Under the pieces are notes generated by a model. It was not told the DNA's origin, did not search any database, and was given only the letters and a program-made list of their open reading frames with translations. From Syntrophales bacterium (GTDB lineage: Bacteria; Desulfobacterota; Syntrophia; Syntrophales; UBA4778): DNA of 34,375 bases. How positions within the stretch are numbered: position 1 is the first letter of the stretch; each line of letters starts with the position of its first letter. The DNA lies in the NCBI GenBank assembly GCA_028712885.1, contig JAQTPK010000013.1, positions 23,336 through 57,710 of the forward strand, written 5' to 3'. The position numbers were made by a program, and so were the translations under genes. This document shows, in pieces, positions 15,650 to 24,897 of this stretch.

Positions 15650-16248
15650 CAATCCTTCGTTTCTTCCTGCATGGCGCTGCGCTTCCTGACATTGAAGCGG
15701 TTCATGGCCTCCTGCAGCCCGGAGGAGATGATCGCCGCGACCGCATCGCTTGCCCGGGACACCTGGCCGGCCACTCCTTCCAGCTCGTCCGGCGGGAAAT
15801 GCTGCAGTACATAGTCCTCGACCATTTCCTTCACCGCAGGCTTCCCTATCCCGAGCCTGACGCGGATGAAATCGGGAGTGCCGAGGTGCTCGATTATTGA
15901 TGCGAGTCCCTTATGCCCTCCGGCGCCCCCTCTTTTCCTGATCTGAATCCGGCCCGGTTCCAGGTCCAGATCGTCATGGATGACGATAAGACGGCCCGGC
16001 TCAGGCTTGAAAAAGGACACCGCTTCGCGTACGGAGAGGCCGCACAGGTTCATATACGTGTGCGGTTTGATGAGAACGGCTTTGGCTCTCTCGATGGCAC
16101 CCTCGCCCACCTCGGCCCGGAACTTCTTCCTGGCGGTCTGAATCGCATACCTGCGCGCCAGTTCGTCCACTACCATGAACCCCAGGTTATGCCTGGTCAG
16201 GCAGTAGCGGCCTCCGGGATTGCCAAGCCCGATGATTATATACAACAT
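15649..16248 (-). CDS. pth: Peptidyl-tRNA hydrolase
   Basis: The 199-residue Pth has the signature GLGNPGGRYCLTRHNLGF with catalytic His20 and Asn10. The conserved HTYMNLCG motif and the IHDDLDLEPG and GGAGGHKG segments follow. The enzyme releases peptides from prematurely dropped peptidyl-tRNAs and is essential in most bacteria. rplY lies upstream, but a strong terminator and a repeat separate the two, so pth probably has its own promoter; I could not identify it. The downstream pyrophosphatase-like gene overlaps its stop by one base. Confidence 0.97.
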   Translation of the reverse strand: MLYIIIGLGNPGGRYCLTRHNLGFMVVDELARRYAIQTARKKFRAEVGEGAIERAKAVLIKPHTYMNLCGLSVREAVSFFKPEPGRLIVIHDDLDLEPGRIQIRKRGGAGGHKGLASIIEHLGTPDFIRVRLGIGKPAVKEMVEDYVLQHFPPDELEGVAGQVSRASDAVAAIISSGLQEAMNRFNVRKRSAMQEETKD

Positions 16249-16318
16249 TCCCTCGCTGGTGGATTGTGCGCTGATTAGCAGTAGTTATCGTAATTTGCAA
16301 TATAAAACTGTAATAAAA

Positions 16319-16436
16319 CGGGTTATGGGTCATAGGTCAGGGGTTATGGGTAACTGATAAGAGAATTTGATTTGGATGAGGATTGTAATACTCAGTCTGT
16401 AACCCCATCACCCATAACCCCTGACCCATGACCCCA
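16319..16436. repeat. Family D degenerate repeat (GGGTTATGGGTCA words), inverted
   Basis: GGGTTATGGGTCATAGG and GGGGTTATGGGTAA lie forward at 16319-16352. Reverse complements (AACCCCATCACCC, ATAACCCCTGACCC, ATGACCCC) lie at 16402-16435. The arms could form a hairpin between pth and the rplY terminator. Confidence 0.75.
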
Positions 16437-16443
16437 ATAGGAC

Positions 16444-16468
16444 AAAAAAAAGGCCCCTGCCCGGGGCC
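16444..16468 (-). terminator. Rho-independent terminator after rplY
   Basis: On the minus strand GGCCCC (16468-16463) pairs with GGGGCC (16457-16452) around a five-base loop, followed by eight consecutive T (16451-16444). It ends the htpX/ispE-prs-rplY transcript about 34 bases after the rplY stop. Confidence 0.92.
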
Positions 16469-16501
16469 CTTGGTGATAAAAATTTGTAAAGGAAGTCTGA
16501 T

Positions 16502-17146
16502 TTATTCTTCCTTTTCCTTCGCGGTAATAACCTCCGGCTCCTTCTGTTCCTCTCCTTCTTCGGGAGGCGCTTCCTCCACGGTTACCCGCGTCGCGGATAC
16601 GGTGGCGACGGCTATGTCCGGCGCATCGAGGGCTTCGACCCCTTCCGGCAATTTTATGTCGCCCACCATGACCGTGTCGCCTATTCCGAGACCGCTCACA
16701 TCAACTTCAACGGACTCCGGCATAACAGAAGGGAGTCCGGCAATATTGAGGTCCCTTTTCAAATGGTGCAGCTCACCTCCCATTTCCACCCCGGCCGGAG
16801 TGCCGATGATATGAATGGGGATGCCGAGAGTGATTTTATGGTCCATGCGGACTTCGTAAAAATCGACGTGGTAAGGGCTTCTCGTCACCGGAGAAGTCTG
16901 CAGTTCCTTGATCATGGCCAGCTTCTCAGTGCGATTCTTCCCGTCTTCGATCATGAGTTTTACGAAAACGCTTTCTTTTCTCTCCTTCAGAAAATCCAGG
17001 AGCTCTTCCGTGCTGACGGAAATGCTTATCGAATCGGTTCCGGAACCGTAGAAAACCGCCGGCACCCTTCCACCGGCCCTCAGCCGCCGGGCGGGTCCTT
17101 TTCCGGACTCCTTCCGAATGTTTGCACTTAATTCCATGGTTTCCAT
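16502..17146 (-). CDS. rplY: 50S ribosomal protein L25, long (Ctc/TL5) form
   Basis: The 214-residue protein has the L25 N-terminal domain that binds 5S rRNA (GKGPARRLRAGGRVPAVFYG) and the beta-domain of the long TL5/Ctc form (VDFYEVRMDHKITLGIP). It ends in an acidic tail of about 25 residues rich in Glu. The ATG at 17146 is chosen because AGGAGG lies ten bases upstream; the longer open frame has no support. It lies 35 bases downstream of prs, the usual partner of rplY in this order. Confidence 0.95.
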   Translation of the reverse strand: METMELSANIRKESGKGPARRLRAGGRVPAVFYGSGTDSISISVSTEELLDFLKERKESVFVKLMIEDGKNRTEKLAMIKELQTSPVTRSPYHVDFYEVRMDHKITLGIPIHIIGTPAGVEMGGELHHLKRDLNIAGLPSVMPESVEVDVSGLGIGDTVMVGDIKLPEGVEALDAPDIAVATVSATRVTVEEAPPEEGEEQKEPEVITAKEKEE

Positions 17147-17181
17147 TATGTAAGGCCTCCTGACTGTATCTCTTTTTTTTC

Positions 17182-18126
17182 TCAAACAAAAAGCGAGCTT
17201 ACGGAATCATTGTAGTATATTCTTCTCACCGCCTCGCTCAGATGCACAGCGACCGAGAGTATTTTCAGTTTCTTGCATTGTTCCGTTATAATCATCTGCG
17301 GGATCGTATCCGTTACGATCACCTCTTTTACTTCGGATGAGTTTATCCGGTCAATAGCCGGTCCGGAAAGGACGGCGTGCGTGGCGCAAACGGATACTTC
17401 GACAGCCCCATCGCGGGCCAGGGCTTCAGCGCCCTGGACGACTGTTCCCGCCGTATCGATCATGTCGTCAAGGATGATGACCTTTTTCCCTTTCACGTTT
17501 CCGATGATGTTCATGACCTGGGACTCATTCGGCCCCTCCCGCCTCTTGTCGATAATGGCAAGGGTAGCTCCCACCCTTTTGGCGAAGGCCCTGGCGCGCT
17601 CGACGCCGCCGGTATCGGGCGAGACGATGACCATGTTCTCGGAAGAATAGGCCCGCTTGACATAATCGAGCAGGACCGGCGTCGCAAAGAGGTTGTCCAC
17701 GGGGATGTTGAAAAAACCCTGTATCTGCCCGGCATGGAGGTCCATGGCGAGGACCCTGTTGGCGCCCGCCGTGGTTATCAGATCGGCCACGAGCTTTGCG
17801 GTGATCGGCGCGCGGGGGGCCACTTTCCTGTCCTGCCTGGCGTAACCATAATAGGGTATGACTGCGGTGATCCTGTCCGCGGAGGCCCTCTTCATGGCAT
17901 CCATGAGGATAAGCAGTTCCATGCAGTTGTTGTTCACCGGCGGGCAGGTGGACTGGACAATAAACACGTCCATCCCCCGGACGTTTTCGTTGATTTCCAC
18001 CCGGGTCTCACCGTCGCTGAATGTCGCCACATTGGCTCTTCCCAAAGCTATGCCCAGTTTATCGCAGATCTTCTTCGCCAGTTCCGGATTGGAATTACCG
18101 GAAAAAATCCTCATTCTCTCGAGCAT
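17182..18126 (-). CDS. prs: Ribose-phosphate pyrophosphokinase (PRPP synthetase)
   Basis: This is a 314-residue class I PRPP synthetase. Visible motifs are FSDGETRVEI, YGYARQDRK with the ATP-binding region, MDLHAGQIQGFF, and the ribose 5-phosphate (PRPP) loop VIILDDMIDTAGT. It makes PRPP from ATP and ribose 5-phosphate for nucleotide, histidine and NAD synthesis. The ATG at 18126 follows GAGGA with seven bases of spacing; an ATG at 18114 (MRIFSGN) is also possible. A tRNA-Gln-like remnant lies just upstream, between prs and ispE. Confidence 0.97.
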   Translation of the reverse strand: MLERMRIFSGNSNPELAKKICDKLGIALGRANVATFSDGETRVEINENVRGMDVFIVQSTCPPVNNNCMELLILMDAMKRASADRITAVIPYYGYARQDRKVAPRAPITAKLVADLITTAGANRVLAMDLHAGQIQGFFNIPVDNLFATPVLLDYVKRAYSSENMVIVSPDTGGVERARAFAKRVGATLAIIDKRREGPNESQVMNIIGNVKGKKVIILDDMIDTAGTVVQGAEALARDGAVEVSVCATHAVLSGPAIDRINSSEVKEVIVTDTIPQMIITEQCKKLKILSVAVHLSEAVRRIYYNDSVSSLFV

Positions 18127-18157
18127 CTTCAAATCCTCTGTAGATCTGTCGAAAGTC

Positions 18158-18186
18158 GGCTGGGGCGGGAGGATTCATGCCTCCGA
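18158..18186 (-). pseudogene. Remnant resembling the 3' end of tRNA-Gln
   Basis: On the minus strand a five-base stem GGAGG ... CCTCC encloses a seven-base loop and is followed by CGCCCCA-GCC. This equals the T-stem, acceptor 3' strand and following bases of many bacterial tRNA-Gln genes. The loop reads CATGAAT instead of TTCGAAT, and no anticodon arm or matching 5' acceptor is found at the proper distance. In related genomes I recall a tRNA-Gln gene between ispE and prs. This is probably a decayed copy, but it is only about 29 bases long. Confidence 0.45.
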
Positions 18187-18215
18187 CGAAACCTGTTTTC
18201 TGCCGAACTCCGGGA

Positions 18216-19049
18216 TCAGGTGGAGCGAACGGTCCAAACCGACGCCCCCTCCGATCTCATGGCAATTCCGGCTGCTTCCGCCTGCTCCTTTTCGGCGAAA
18301 ACGCCGAAAACTGTGGGACCGCTCCCCGACATCAGCGCCCCGAGGGCGCCGTGCCGCACTAAACTCTTCTTGATATTGAGCAATTCCGGATGATTTCTCA
18401 ACGTGACCCGCTCGAGATCATTCCGGAGTCCTCCCGCCAAATCTTGCAATGTCAAAAACTTGGGGATGCTAAACTGGATAATATCTTTTGTCAATCCCAA
18501 ATTAAGCCCTTGGTAGACCTCCCTGGTAGATACTTCGAATCCCGGATTGACCAGGACAAGCCACATCGGAGGAACGTCTTCGGCGGGCAGAAGCTTCTCC
18601 CCGATGCCGAGGGCCCAGGCCGCCTTTCCAAGGATGAAAAAGGGGACGTCCGCGCCGGTTTTCACCCCGATTTTCGCCAGGTCTTCCGGCCCCAAACCGA
18701 AGTCGAATATCTCGTTGAGAGCCTTAAGGGCGGTAGCCGCGTTGGAGCTGCCGCCGCCGAGACCGGCGGCAAGCGGGATGTTTTTCCTGATCTCGATTTC
18801 TATGCCCGGCGATGCGCCGACATGGGAGAACAGCAGGGAGGCCGCCTTGAATACGAGGTTCCTTCCGTCTTCAGGCAGAATCCCGCCCGGGCAATTCAAT
18901 CTTATGTCCCGTCCTCCCGGCAGGAAAACCATCTCATCGCAGAGGCTGATTTCCTGCATGAGAGATGCGATCTCGTGATATCCGTCCCGCCTTTTTCCCA
19001 GTACTTCGAGGTACAGATTTATTTTTGCCGGGGATTTCCGGATTATCAT
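18216..19049 (-). CDS. ispE: 4-diphosphocytidyl-2-C-methyl-D-erythritol kinase
   Basis: The 277-residue protein is a GHMP kinase. It starts with SPAKINLYLEVLGKRRDGYHEI, carries the ATP-binding loop PLAAGLGGGSSNAA (about residues 91-104) and TGADVPFF with the catalytic Asp, and ends with the GALMSGSGPTVFG motif. It phosphorylates CDP-methylerythritol in the methylerythritol phosphate pathway for isoprenoids. The start overlaps the DUF1844 gene stop as ATGA. It should be co-transcribed with the genes upstream and with prs. Confidence 0.96.
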   Translation of the reverse strand: MIIRKSPAKINLYLEVLGKRRDGYHEIASLMQEISLCDEMVFLPGGRDIRLNCPGGILPEDGRNLVFKAASLLFSHVGASPGIEIEIRKNIPLAAGLGGGSSNAATALKALNEIFDFGLGPEDLAKIGVKTGADVPFFILGKAAWALGIGEKLLPAEDVPPMWLVLVNPGFEVSTREVYQGLNLGLTKDIIQFSIPKFLTLQDLAGGLRNDLERVTLRNHPELLNIKKSLVRHGALGALMSGSGPTVFGVFAEKEQAEAAGIAMRSEGASVWTVRST

Positions 19050-19459
19050 CCCTTTTCCTTCTCCCGCACGTACCGCATCCTCAGCTCATAAAGGAGTTCC
19101 GTCATCAATTTTTTTTCGTTCTCGTCAAGGTTTCCCCTCGTCTTTTCCTCAAGCATGCTTATGATGTCTATCGACTGCTTGGCCGCATCGAGGTTTCTCT
19201 CCGCTTTTTTGGTCACCGGATCGGGTATATCGCCGAAATGGAAAACGACCGAGGTTCCCAGGGAGAGAATAAAATTTGAAAAGTTGATTTCCGGAACGAT
19301 GCTGCTTTCTTTACTTTCCGGCTTCCGGCCTGCTTTTTCCTCCCTCGGCGGCTGCTCCTTTCCGGCACGGGATTCATCATCTTCCCTCATCGCCCCCGAT
19401 GAATCGAATTGACGCCTGTCCTTTACGACAAAACCCTTATCGTTCTTTACGTCCGACAT
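19046..19459 (-). CDS. DUF1844 domain protein
   Basis: This 137-residue protein has a charged, probably disordered N-terminal half (residues 1-52). The compact DUF1844 domain follows, containing INFSNFILSLGTSVVFHFGDIPDP and the helices AERNLDAAKQSIDIISMLEEKT and ELLYELRMRYV. The function of the domain is unknown; in this group of bacteria it usually sits just before ispE. GGGAGG precedes the ATG. The overlap with ispE and the 28-base gap after the transglycosylase gene indicate an operon. Confidence 0.93.
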   Translation of the reverse strand: MSDVKNDKGFVVKDRRQFDSSGAMREDDESRAGKEQPPREEKAGRKPESKESSIVPEINFSNFILSLGTSVVFHFGDIPDPVTKKAERNLDAAKQSIDIISMLEEKTRGNLDENEKKLMTELLYELRMRYVREKEKG

Positions 19460-19487
19460 ACGAGCCCTCCCGGAGTTTAATTCAGGA

Positions 19488-20120
19488 CTATTCGAATTGA
19501 ATACTGCGGTTCTGGTTCCGGTAATGTTTCAGATAATTGAGAACCCGGCGCACATAAGTCTGTGTTTCCTGATAGGGTGGGATACGGTTGTTGTATTTGG
19601 ATACTGACGCCTCACCGGCATTGTAGGCCGCAAGAGCAAGAGGAAGGTTCCCCCGGTACTGGTCCAGGAGATATTTGAGATAGCGCACGCCCCCGTCAAT
19701 ATTGCTCCAGGGGTCAAAAGTGTCGTCGACGCGGTACGAGTCTGCGGTGCCCGGCATAAGCTGCATCAGTCCCATGGCTCCCGCCCTGGATATGGCAAGG
19801 TGATCGAAATCCGATTCAGCCTTTATCACGGCCTTGATCAAAGCCGAATCGATGCCGTGAATATCCGCCGCTTTCATGATGAGGGTATTGAATTCGGCGC
19901 TGCTCGAGCGCGCGGAACGGGAGGAGTTCTTCGCGGTCCGGCCGGGTTTGACCTCCCGGAGCCAAAGACGGAATTTTCCGTGCATCGGCACATTCGTCAG
20001 GTGAATGACTCCATTGTCGTCCACGTAACGGTAAATATCGGCATAACAGACGGACTCCCCCGCGATCGGTACGGCAAGGACAGCCACCAGAATCGAGATC
20101 AAGACCGTCTTGCGGGCCAC
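19488..20120 (-). CDS. Lytic transglycosylase with DUF4124-like N-terminal region
   Basis: The 210-residue product begins with a signal peptide (residues 1-28). A short DUF4124-like strand motif, DIYRYVDDNGVIHLTNVP, follows. After a serine-rich linker comes an SLT domain: IKAVIKAESDFDHLAISRAGAMGLMQLMPGTA with the catalytic Glu, then ALAAYNAGEASVSKYN. It should cleave peptidoglycan in the periplasm with anhydromuramic acid formation. GTG at 20120 is preferred because AAGGGA lies seven bases upstream and the signal peptide follows directly; TTG at 20159 lacks such a site. It lies 58 bases downstream of htpX. Confidence 0.94.
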   Translation of the reverse strand: MARKTVLISILVAVLAVPIAGESVCYADIYRYVDDNGVIHLTNVPMHGKFRLWLREVKPGRTAKNSSRSARSSSAEFNTLIMKAADIHGIDSALIKAVIKAESDFDHLAISRAGAMGLMQLMPGTADSYRVDDTFDPWSNIDGGVRYLKYLLDQYRGNLPLALAAYNAGEASVSKYNNRIPPYQETQTYVRRVLNYLKHYRNQNRSIQFE

Positions 20121-20178
20121 TGTAATGTCCCTTCGTGAAGATGCGAATAAAGGGGCCAAAGACCCCCCTGTCGCCCCG

Positions 20179-21021
20179 TCAACGGGGAGTCATTCTTCTC
20201 AGCCTGGCAACCCTCTCTTCTATGGGAGGGTGCGTACTGAACAGGCTGGAAAAAGAAACCCCCGCCAGGGGATTAACTATAAACATATGAGCCGTTGAGG
20301 GGCTGGCGTCCATCGGAGCGATCTGGGATGCCCGGGAGAGCTTCTCCAGTGCGCTGGCCAATCCGAACGGTTTTCCGGAAACCCGGGCGCCTTCTTCGTC
20401 AGCAAGATATTCCCGCGAGCGCGAGATCGCCATCTGGACCAGCATCGCCGCGATCGGGGCCAGAATCGCCATCGCGATCAGTCCGATCATCCCGCCCCGG
20501 TCATCGTCATCCCTGCCGACTCCGAAAATCGCCGACCACTTGGCCATGCTAGCCAGCATCATCACGGCCCCCGCCAGCGTCGCCGCGATGGAGCTTATCA
20601 GAATATCCTTGTCCTTTATATGGGCCAGTTCGTGCGCAAGCACGCCTTCCAGCTCATCGCGGTTGAGTATGCGCAGGATGCTGTCCGTCACCGCCACAAC
20701 CGCATGTTTTTCGTTCCTTCCCGTCGCGAAGGCATTGGGGCTGTCCGACTGAATTATATATACTCTCGGCACCGGCAATCCGGCCTTAAGCGCGAGCTTT
20801 CGGACAATGCCATATATTTCCGGATTTTCACTTTCGGACACTTCCGTCGCGCCGTACATCTTGAGGACTATTTTGTCCGAAAACCAGTAGCTTGCGAAAT
20901 TCATGATTGCCGCGAAGAAAAAGGCGATCACGACTCCTTGCTGTCCTCCGAAATAACCGCCGATCAGCATCAGGAGCCCGGTAAGACTGCCCAGAAGCAG
21001 GGCTGTTTTTACGGTATTCAT
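20179..21021 (-). CDS. htpX: Zinc metalloprotease HtpX
   Basis: The 280-residue M48 protease has two N-terminal transmembrane helices, the zinc motif HELAH with the follow-up EYLADEEGA glutamate, and two further helices around residues 150-210. It degrades misfolded membrane proteins at the inner membrane and is heat-shock induced in many bacteria. A GGAGG site precedes the ATG. It may be transcribed with the downstream transglycosylase and ispE genes, and it lies near clpB and rpoH. Confidence 0.96.
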   Translation of the reverse strand: MNTVKTALLLGSLTGLLMLIGGYFGGQQGVVIAFFFAAIMNFASYWFSDKIVLKMYGATEVSESENPEIYGIVRKLALKAGLPVPRVYIIQSDSPNAFATGRNEKHAVVAVTDSILRILNRDELEGVLAHELAHIKDKDILISSIAATLAGAVMMLASMAKWSAIFGVGRDDDDRGGMIGLIAMAILAPIAAMLVQMAISRSREYLADEEGARVSGKPFGLASALEKLSRASQIAPMDASPSTAHMFIVNPLAGVSFSSLFSTHPPIEERVARLRRMTPR

Positions 21022-21076
21022 ATATCCTCCATCATGTAATTATCGTCTGAAATCAAAAAAAACTCAAGGGGCCTGA

Positions 21077-21272
21077 AGTTCACAGTCTCCAGCTCACAGT
21101 TCACACTTAAAATATCCTGAAAAGGCAAGTGAATACGCCTACTTATTACTTATTCCTTGGGTTTTACTTTACCCCTGCTCGGTCCTAAATAATGAATATT
21201 AAAAGATGGACTCCATTAAGACCCTGGAGCCCATCTTTTCCGTTTCTCAGCTTCTCAACCTCTCAACTTCTA
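21077..21272. repeat. htpX-clpB gap with family F word repeats
   Basis: Two short stuttering blocks flank the clpB terminator: GTTCACAGTCTCCAGCTCAC and CAGTTCACAC at 21078-21106, and TTCTCAGCTTCTCAACCTC and TCTCAACTTC at about 21244-21270. They follow the pattern of the other intergenic word repeats but with different words. No gene is seen in the 257-base gap. Confidence 0.5.
21201..21239 (-). terminator. Strong hairpin terminator after clpB
   Basis: The arms 21201-21215 and 21225-21239 pair over 15 positions (one G-T) around a nine-base loop. The stem ends in an A/T-rich run on each side, so it can act on the minus strand after clpB and possibly in both directions. It lies about 40 bases beyond the clpB stop. 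Confidence 0.85.
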
Positions 21273-21278
21273 TCTTGT

Positions 21279-23870
21279 TCAGGCCGCTTTCCGGAATTCG
21301 ACTTCGCCGCGGTCGTTGATATCCACAATCACGCGATCCCCGTCCCCGAACGTACCTTCGAGCAGCTTCATCGCAAGATTATCCTGGACCAGCTTCTGCA
21401 GCGACCGGCGGAGGGGCCTTGCCCCGTAAGATGGACTGTATCCCACTTTAGAGATATAGTTCTTCGCCTTCTCTGTCAACTCAAGAGTAATCCCCTTTTC
21501 TGAAAGCCTTTTCTGCAGCAAACCGATCTGGATGTTTATAATCCGGTCGATATCGCTTATTGTCAGCGACCGGAAGATGATTATATCGTCAACCCTGTTG
21601 AGAAACTCGGGCCTGAAAGTGCTCCTCAGGGCATCCAGCGTCCGGAGGCGTCTTTCCTCTTCTCCGATAGCGAAATTCTGGATCCATTCGCTGCCGATGT
21701 TGGAGGTCATGATCACGATGGTGTTTTTGAAATTCACCGTCCTCCCGTGCCCGTCGGTCAGCCTCCCGTCTTCGAGTATCTGCAGGAGGATATTGAAGAC
21801 GTCGGGATGGGCTTTCTCTATTTCGTCGAAGAGAAGAACGGAGTAGGGTTTTCTTCTGACTGATTCGGTGAGAAACCCGCCCTCCTCGTACCCGACATAT
21901 CCCGGGGGAGCCCCGATCAGCCGCGCCACCGAATGTTTTTCCATATACTCGGACATGTCTATCCGTATCATCGCCTGCTCGTCATTGAACATGAACCCGG
22001 CCAGAGCCCTCGCCAGCTCGGTCTTGCCGACCCCTGTCGGCCCCATGAAGATGAATGACCCTATCGGCCGGTTAGGATCCTGGAGGCCGGAACGGGCCCT
22101 GCGCAGCGCATTCGATACGGCCGCAATTGCCTCATCCTGGCCGATGACCCGCTGTTTGAGCCTGTCCTCCATTCGGATCAGCTTCTCCACGTCGCTTTCC
22201 ATCATGCGGGAAACCGGAATGCCCGTCCATTTGGCAACGACTTCCGCCACGTCCTCGGCATCGACCTCTTCCTTCAACATCCGCCGGTCTTTCTGGACTT
22301 CAGCGAGCTTTGCATGCTGCGCTTCCAGTTCGCGGTTCAGCTCCACGAGCTTACCGTACCGGATCTCCGCCGCTTTGGCCAGGTTGCCGTCCCTCTGGGC
22401 GTTCATCTCCTCCGTTTTAAGCTCCTCGATCCTGCTCTTGGTCGCCTGTATCTTCCGGATTGATTCCTTTTCGTTGGACCAGTGCAGCATCATGCGGTCT
22501 TTGGACTCCTTCAGCTCGGCAAGCTCCTGATTGATCTTGTCGAGCCGCTCCCGTGACGTGCGGTCGGTATCGTCTTTGAGCGACTGTTTCTCGATCTCCA
22601 GCTGGATGATCCTCCGGTCGATGGCGTCGATTTCGGCCGGCATGCTGTCCAGCTCTATTCTCAGGCGCGACGCCGCTTCGTCGATAAGGTCCACGGCCTT
22701 GTCGGGCAGGAAGCGGTCGCTGATATAGCGGTTTGAAAGGGTCGCGGCGGCGATAATGGCGGAATCCAGAATCCGGACTCCATGATGGACTTCGTAGCGC
22801 TCCTTCAAACCGCGCAGGATCGCAATGGTGTCTTCCACTGTGGGCTCTTTTACCATCACCGGCTGGAACCTGCGCTCCAGGGCTGCATCTTTTTCGATGT
22901 ATTTGCGGTACTCGTTCAGGGTGGTGGCGCCGACGCAGCGGAGATCGCCCCGCGCCAGGGCCGGCTTCAGCATGTTGGAAGCATCCACGGCCCCCTCGGC
23001 GGCACCCGCCCCGACGACTGTATGGATCTCATCGATGAAGAGGATAATCTCTCCCTGGGCGGCAACCACTTCCTTCAGGACCGCCTTCAGCCTGTCTTCG
23101 AACTCGCCGCGGTATTTCGCTCCGGCGATAAGAGCTCCCATATCCAGCGAGACCACCCTTTTGTTTTTTAGGCTCTCCGGGACGTCGCCGTTCACGATCC
23201 GCTGGGCGAGACCTTCGACGATGGCCGTTTTGCCCACGCCGGGCTCGCCAATGAGAACGGGATTGTTTTTCGTCCTGCGGGAAAGCACCTGGATGATCCG
23301 CCTGATTTCCTCATTCCGCCCGATTACCGGATCGAAAAAACCCTTTTTCGCGAGTTCGTTAAAATCGCGCGCATACCGCTTCAGGGCCTGGTACTTCTCT
23401 TCGGGATTAGGATCGGTGACGCGCTGGCTTCCCCTGATATCCACCAGCACCTTGAAAACGGCGTCTTTGGTAACGCCCGCCGATTTGAGAATCTGCGGCG
23501 CGGCGCCGAGCTTCTCATCTGCTATGGCGATCAGGATATGCTCCACGCTTACATATTCATCCGAGAGGCGGCCGGCCTCGGCAACGGCCGAATCGAGGAC
23601 GTTTTTCAGCCGCGGGGTAATATACGTTTGCCCGGAAGGCATCCCGGACACCTTTGGCTGCCTCTGAAGGACATTTTCCACTTCCCGTTCAATTCTACGG
23701 TAATCCGCCCCGAGCCTCTCCAGGATGTCGGGCACGATTCCTTCAGGCTGCCTCAACAGCGCCATAAGGACATGCTCCACGTCCATACCCTGATGTCCGA
23801 GCGACTCAGCCAGTTTCTGGCCCTCGCCCAGCGCTTCCTGAACCTTTAAAGTAAATTTTTCGAATCTCAT
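21279..23870 (-). CDS. clpB: ATP-dependent chaperone ClpB
   Basis: This is a full-length, 863-residue ClpB. It has the Clp N-domain repeats ([10 protein letters not shown] and [10 protein letters not shown]), the first AAA+ module with [18 protein letters not shown], and the long coiled-coil middle domain (about residues 400-530) that distinguishes ClpB from ClpA and ClpC. The second AAA+ module has [15 protein letters not shown] and an intact sensor region. With DnaK it resolubilises aggregated proteins after heat stress. It begins 12 bases after the diadenylate cyclase gene and should be co-transcribed with it. rpoH lies just beyond. Confidence 0.98.
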   Translation of the reverse strand: MRFEKFTLKVQEALGEGQKLAESLGHQGMDVEHVLMALLRQPEGIVPDILERLGADYRRIEREVENVLQRQPKVSGMPSGQTYITPRLKNVLDSAVAEAGRLSDEYVSVEHILIAIADEKLGAAPQILKSAGVTKDAVFKVLVDIRGSQRVTDPNPEEKYQALKRYARDFNELAKKGFFDPVIGRNEEIRRIIQVLSRRTKNNPVLIGEPGVGKTAIVEGLAQRIVNGDVPESLKNKRVVSLDMGALIAGAKYRGEFEDRLKAVLKEVVAAQGEIILFIDEIHTVVGAGAAEGAVDASNMLKPALARGDLRCVGATTLNEYRKYIEKDAALERRFQPVMVKEPTVEDTIAILRGLKERYEVHHGVRILDSAIIAAATLSNRYISDRFLPDKAVDLIDEAASRLRIELDSMPAEIDAIDRRIIQLEIEKQSLKDDTDRTSRERLDKINQELAELKESKDRMMLHWSNEKESIRKIQATKSRIEELKTEEMNAQRDGNLAKAAEIRYGKLVELNRELEAQHAKLAEVQKDRRMLKEEVDAEDVAEVVAKWTGIPVSRMMESDVEKLIRMEDRLKQRVIGQDEAIAAVSNALRRARSGLQDPNRPIGSFIFMGPTGVGKTELARALAGFMFNDEQAMIRIDMSEYMEKHSVARLIGAPPGYVGYEEGGFLTESVRRKPYSVLLFDEIEKAHPDVFNILLQILEDGRLTDGHGRTVNFKNTIVIMTSNIGSEWIQNFAIGEEERRLRTLDALRSTFRPEFLNRVDDIIIFRSLTISDIDRIINIQIGLLQKRLSEKGITLELTEKAKNYISKVGYSPSYGARPLRRSLQKLVQDNLAMKLLEGTFGDGDRVIVDINDRGEVEFRKAA

Positions 23871-23882
23871 TTTAACCTCTCA

Positions 23883-24755
23883 TTATTCAACGGGCTTTTC
23901 GATGCTGACAAACACTTTGCCCTTGCTGAAGACGCGCACGGTTCCCGTCGATTCCGAAACTACAATGGCGACTGAATCCGTCACGGCCGTGGTTCCGGCC
24001 GCCGCTATGTGACGGCTGCCCAGGCCCTTGGGGAAATCCTTGCTCTCCAGCGCCGCGCTGAGATGAGTTCCGGCGGTAACGACGACCCCGTTTTCTTTTA
24101 TGATGAAAGCCCCGTCAAGCGCGGAAAACTCTCGAATTGTTTCCTTGAGGGAGGGATTGAGAATATTCCTTTCCTCCTCCGGATATCCGGCGAACGGGTT
24201 CATTATAATCTGCCGGGCGTACTGAAGCACTTTTTCGTGATCCCCGATAATGAATATCGTTCCGACGGACCGGCCCTCCCTGCCCTGTGCGCCCAGCTCC
24301 AGCGCGATATTCAGGACCGCCTCGAAAACCTCCGGCTGAATGCCCGCGAAAATTCCCGTAATGTTCTGGGACGTGAGGATTTCAAACTCCTTGCCCACGT
24401 CTATCATCACCATATTGTCCAGGTATCCGAATTTCGGAATGCCGGTCAGGCAGACTACCGTGTCCCCCTTGGACAGAATACCCATGGCGATAGCCTTCGT
24501 AACGGCGATCTTGATCATGCCCGCTCTCGTCAGCTTGAGATTGGGAATTTTCAGTACCGTTCCCATTTTCAGAAGTTCATCCGGGATCCCGGTATCGTAC
24601 CTTGTAGCCAGTATAATCTCGACCCTTGACTCTATCTTGCCGACAGCCGACAAGTCCTGAAACGCATCGGCATAAAGGAGGATCTTTGCCCGGCTCTCCT
24701 CAGCCAGATTGAAGGCAAAATCCATTATCATGCTGCTTAATTTATCCGGAGTCAC
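23883..24755 (-). CDS. Diadenylate cyclase, DacZ-like (PK-C-like domain plus DisA_N domain)
   Basis: The 290-residue protein has two parts. Residues 15-130 resemble the pyruvate-kinase C-terminal fold (VEIILATRYD, IPNLKLTRAGMIKIAV), as in archaeal DacZ. Residues 140-285 are a DisA_N domain with EGRSVGTIFIIGD, the DGA motif at 214-216 and the RHR-type motif at 248-250. That second motif reads RHI, so the third conserved Arg is replaced. The family makes cyclic di-AMP from two ATP; activity of this variant is not certain. The start is GTG at 24755, and AAGGA, which belongs to the family B repeat, sits five bases upstream. The gene shares a transcript with clpB and diverges from rpoH. Confidence 0.85.
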   Translation of the reverse strand: MTPDKLSSMIMDFAFNLAEESRAKILLYADAFQDLSAVGKIESRVEIILATRYDTGIPDELLKMGTVLKIPNLKLTRAGMIKIAVTKAIAMGILSKGDTVVCLTGIPKFGYLDNMVMIDVGKEFEILTSQNITGIFAGIQPEVFEAVLNIALELGAQGREGRSVGTIFIIGDHEKVLQYARQIIMNPFAGYPEEERNILNPSLKETIREFSALDGAFIIKENGVVVTAGTHLSAALESKDFPKGLGSRHIAAAGTTAVTDSVAIVVSESTGTVRVFSKGKVFVSIEKPVE

Positions 24756-24897
24756 TTGCGTCCTTTGCGTCTATCGCGTTCTTTGCGTCTGTGGCGTCCT
24801 TTGCGTCCTTTGCGTCTCTTGCATCTGTGGCGTTCGTTAGACCCAATGGACCCAATGGACCCAATAGACGCTATGGACGCAAATGGATCCGATGGAC
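24756..24897. repeat. Family B degenerate repeat between the cyclase gene and rpoH
   Basis: Forward words (TTTGCGTCC, TTTGCGTCTGTGGCG) fill the first half to about 24839. Reverse complements (GACCCAATGGACCCAATGG, ATAGACGCTATGGACGC) fill 24840-24897. The left end abuts the GTG start of the cyclase gene and supplies its ribosome-binding site. The array shares its words with 11041-11185. Confidence 0.78.

Noticed and set aside
20149-20200. Terminator at the htpX end (CCCCG-TTGA-CGGGG)
   Set aside because: The stem is only five base pairs, overlaps the end of the coding region and is not followed by a T-run, so I did not list it.
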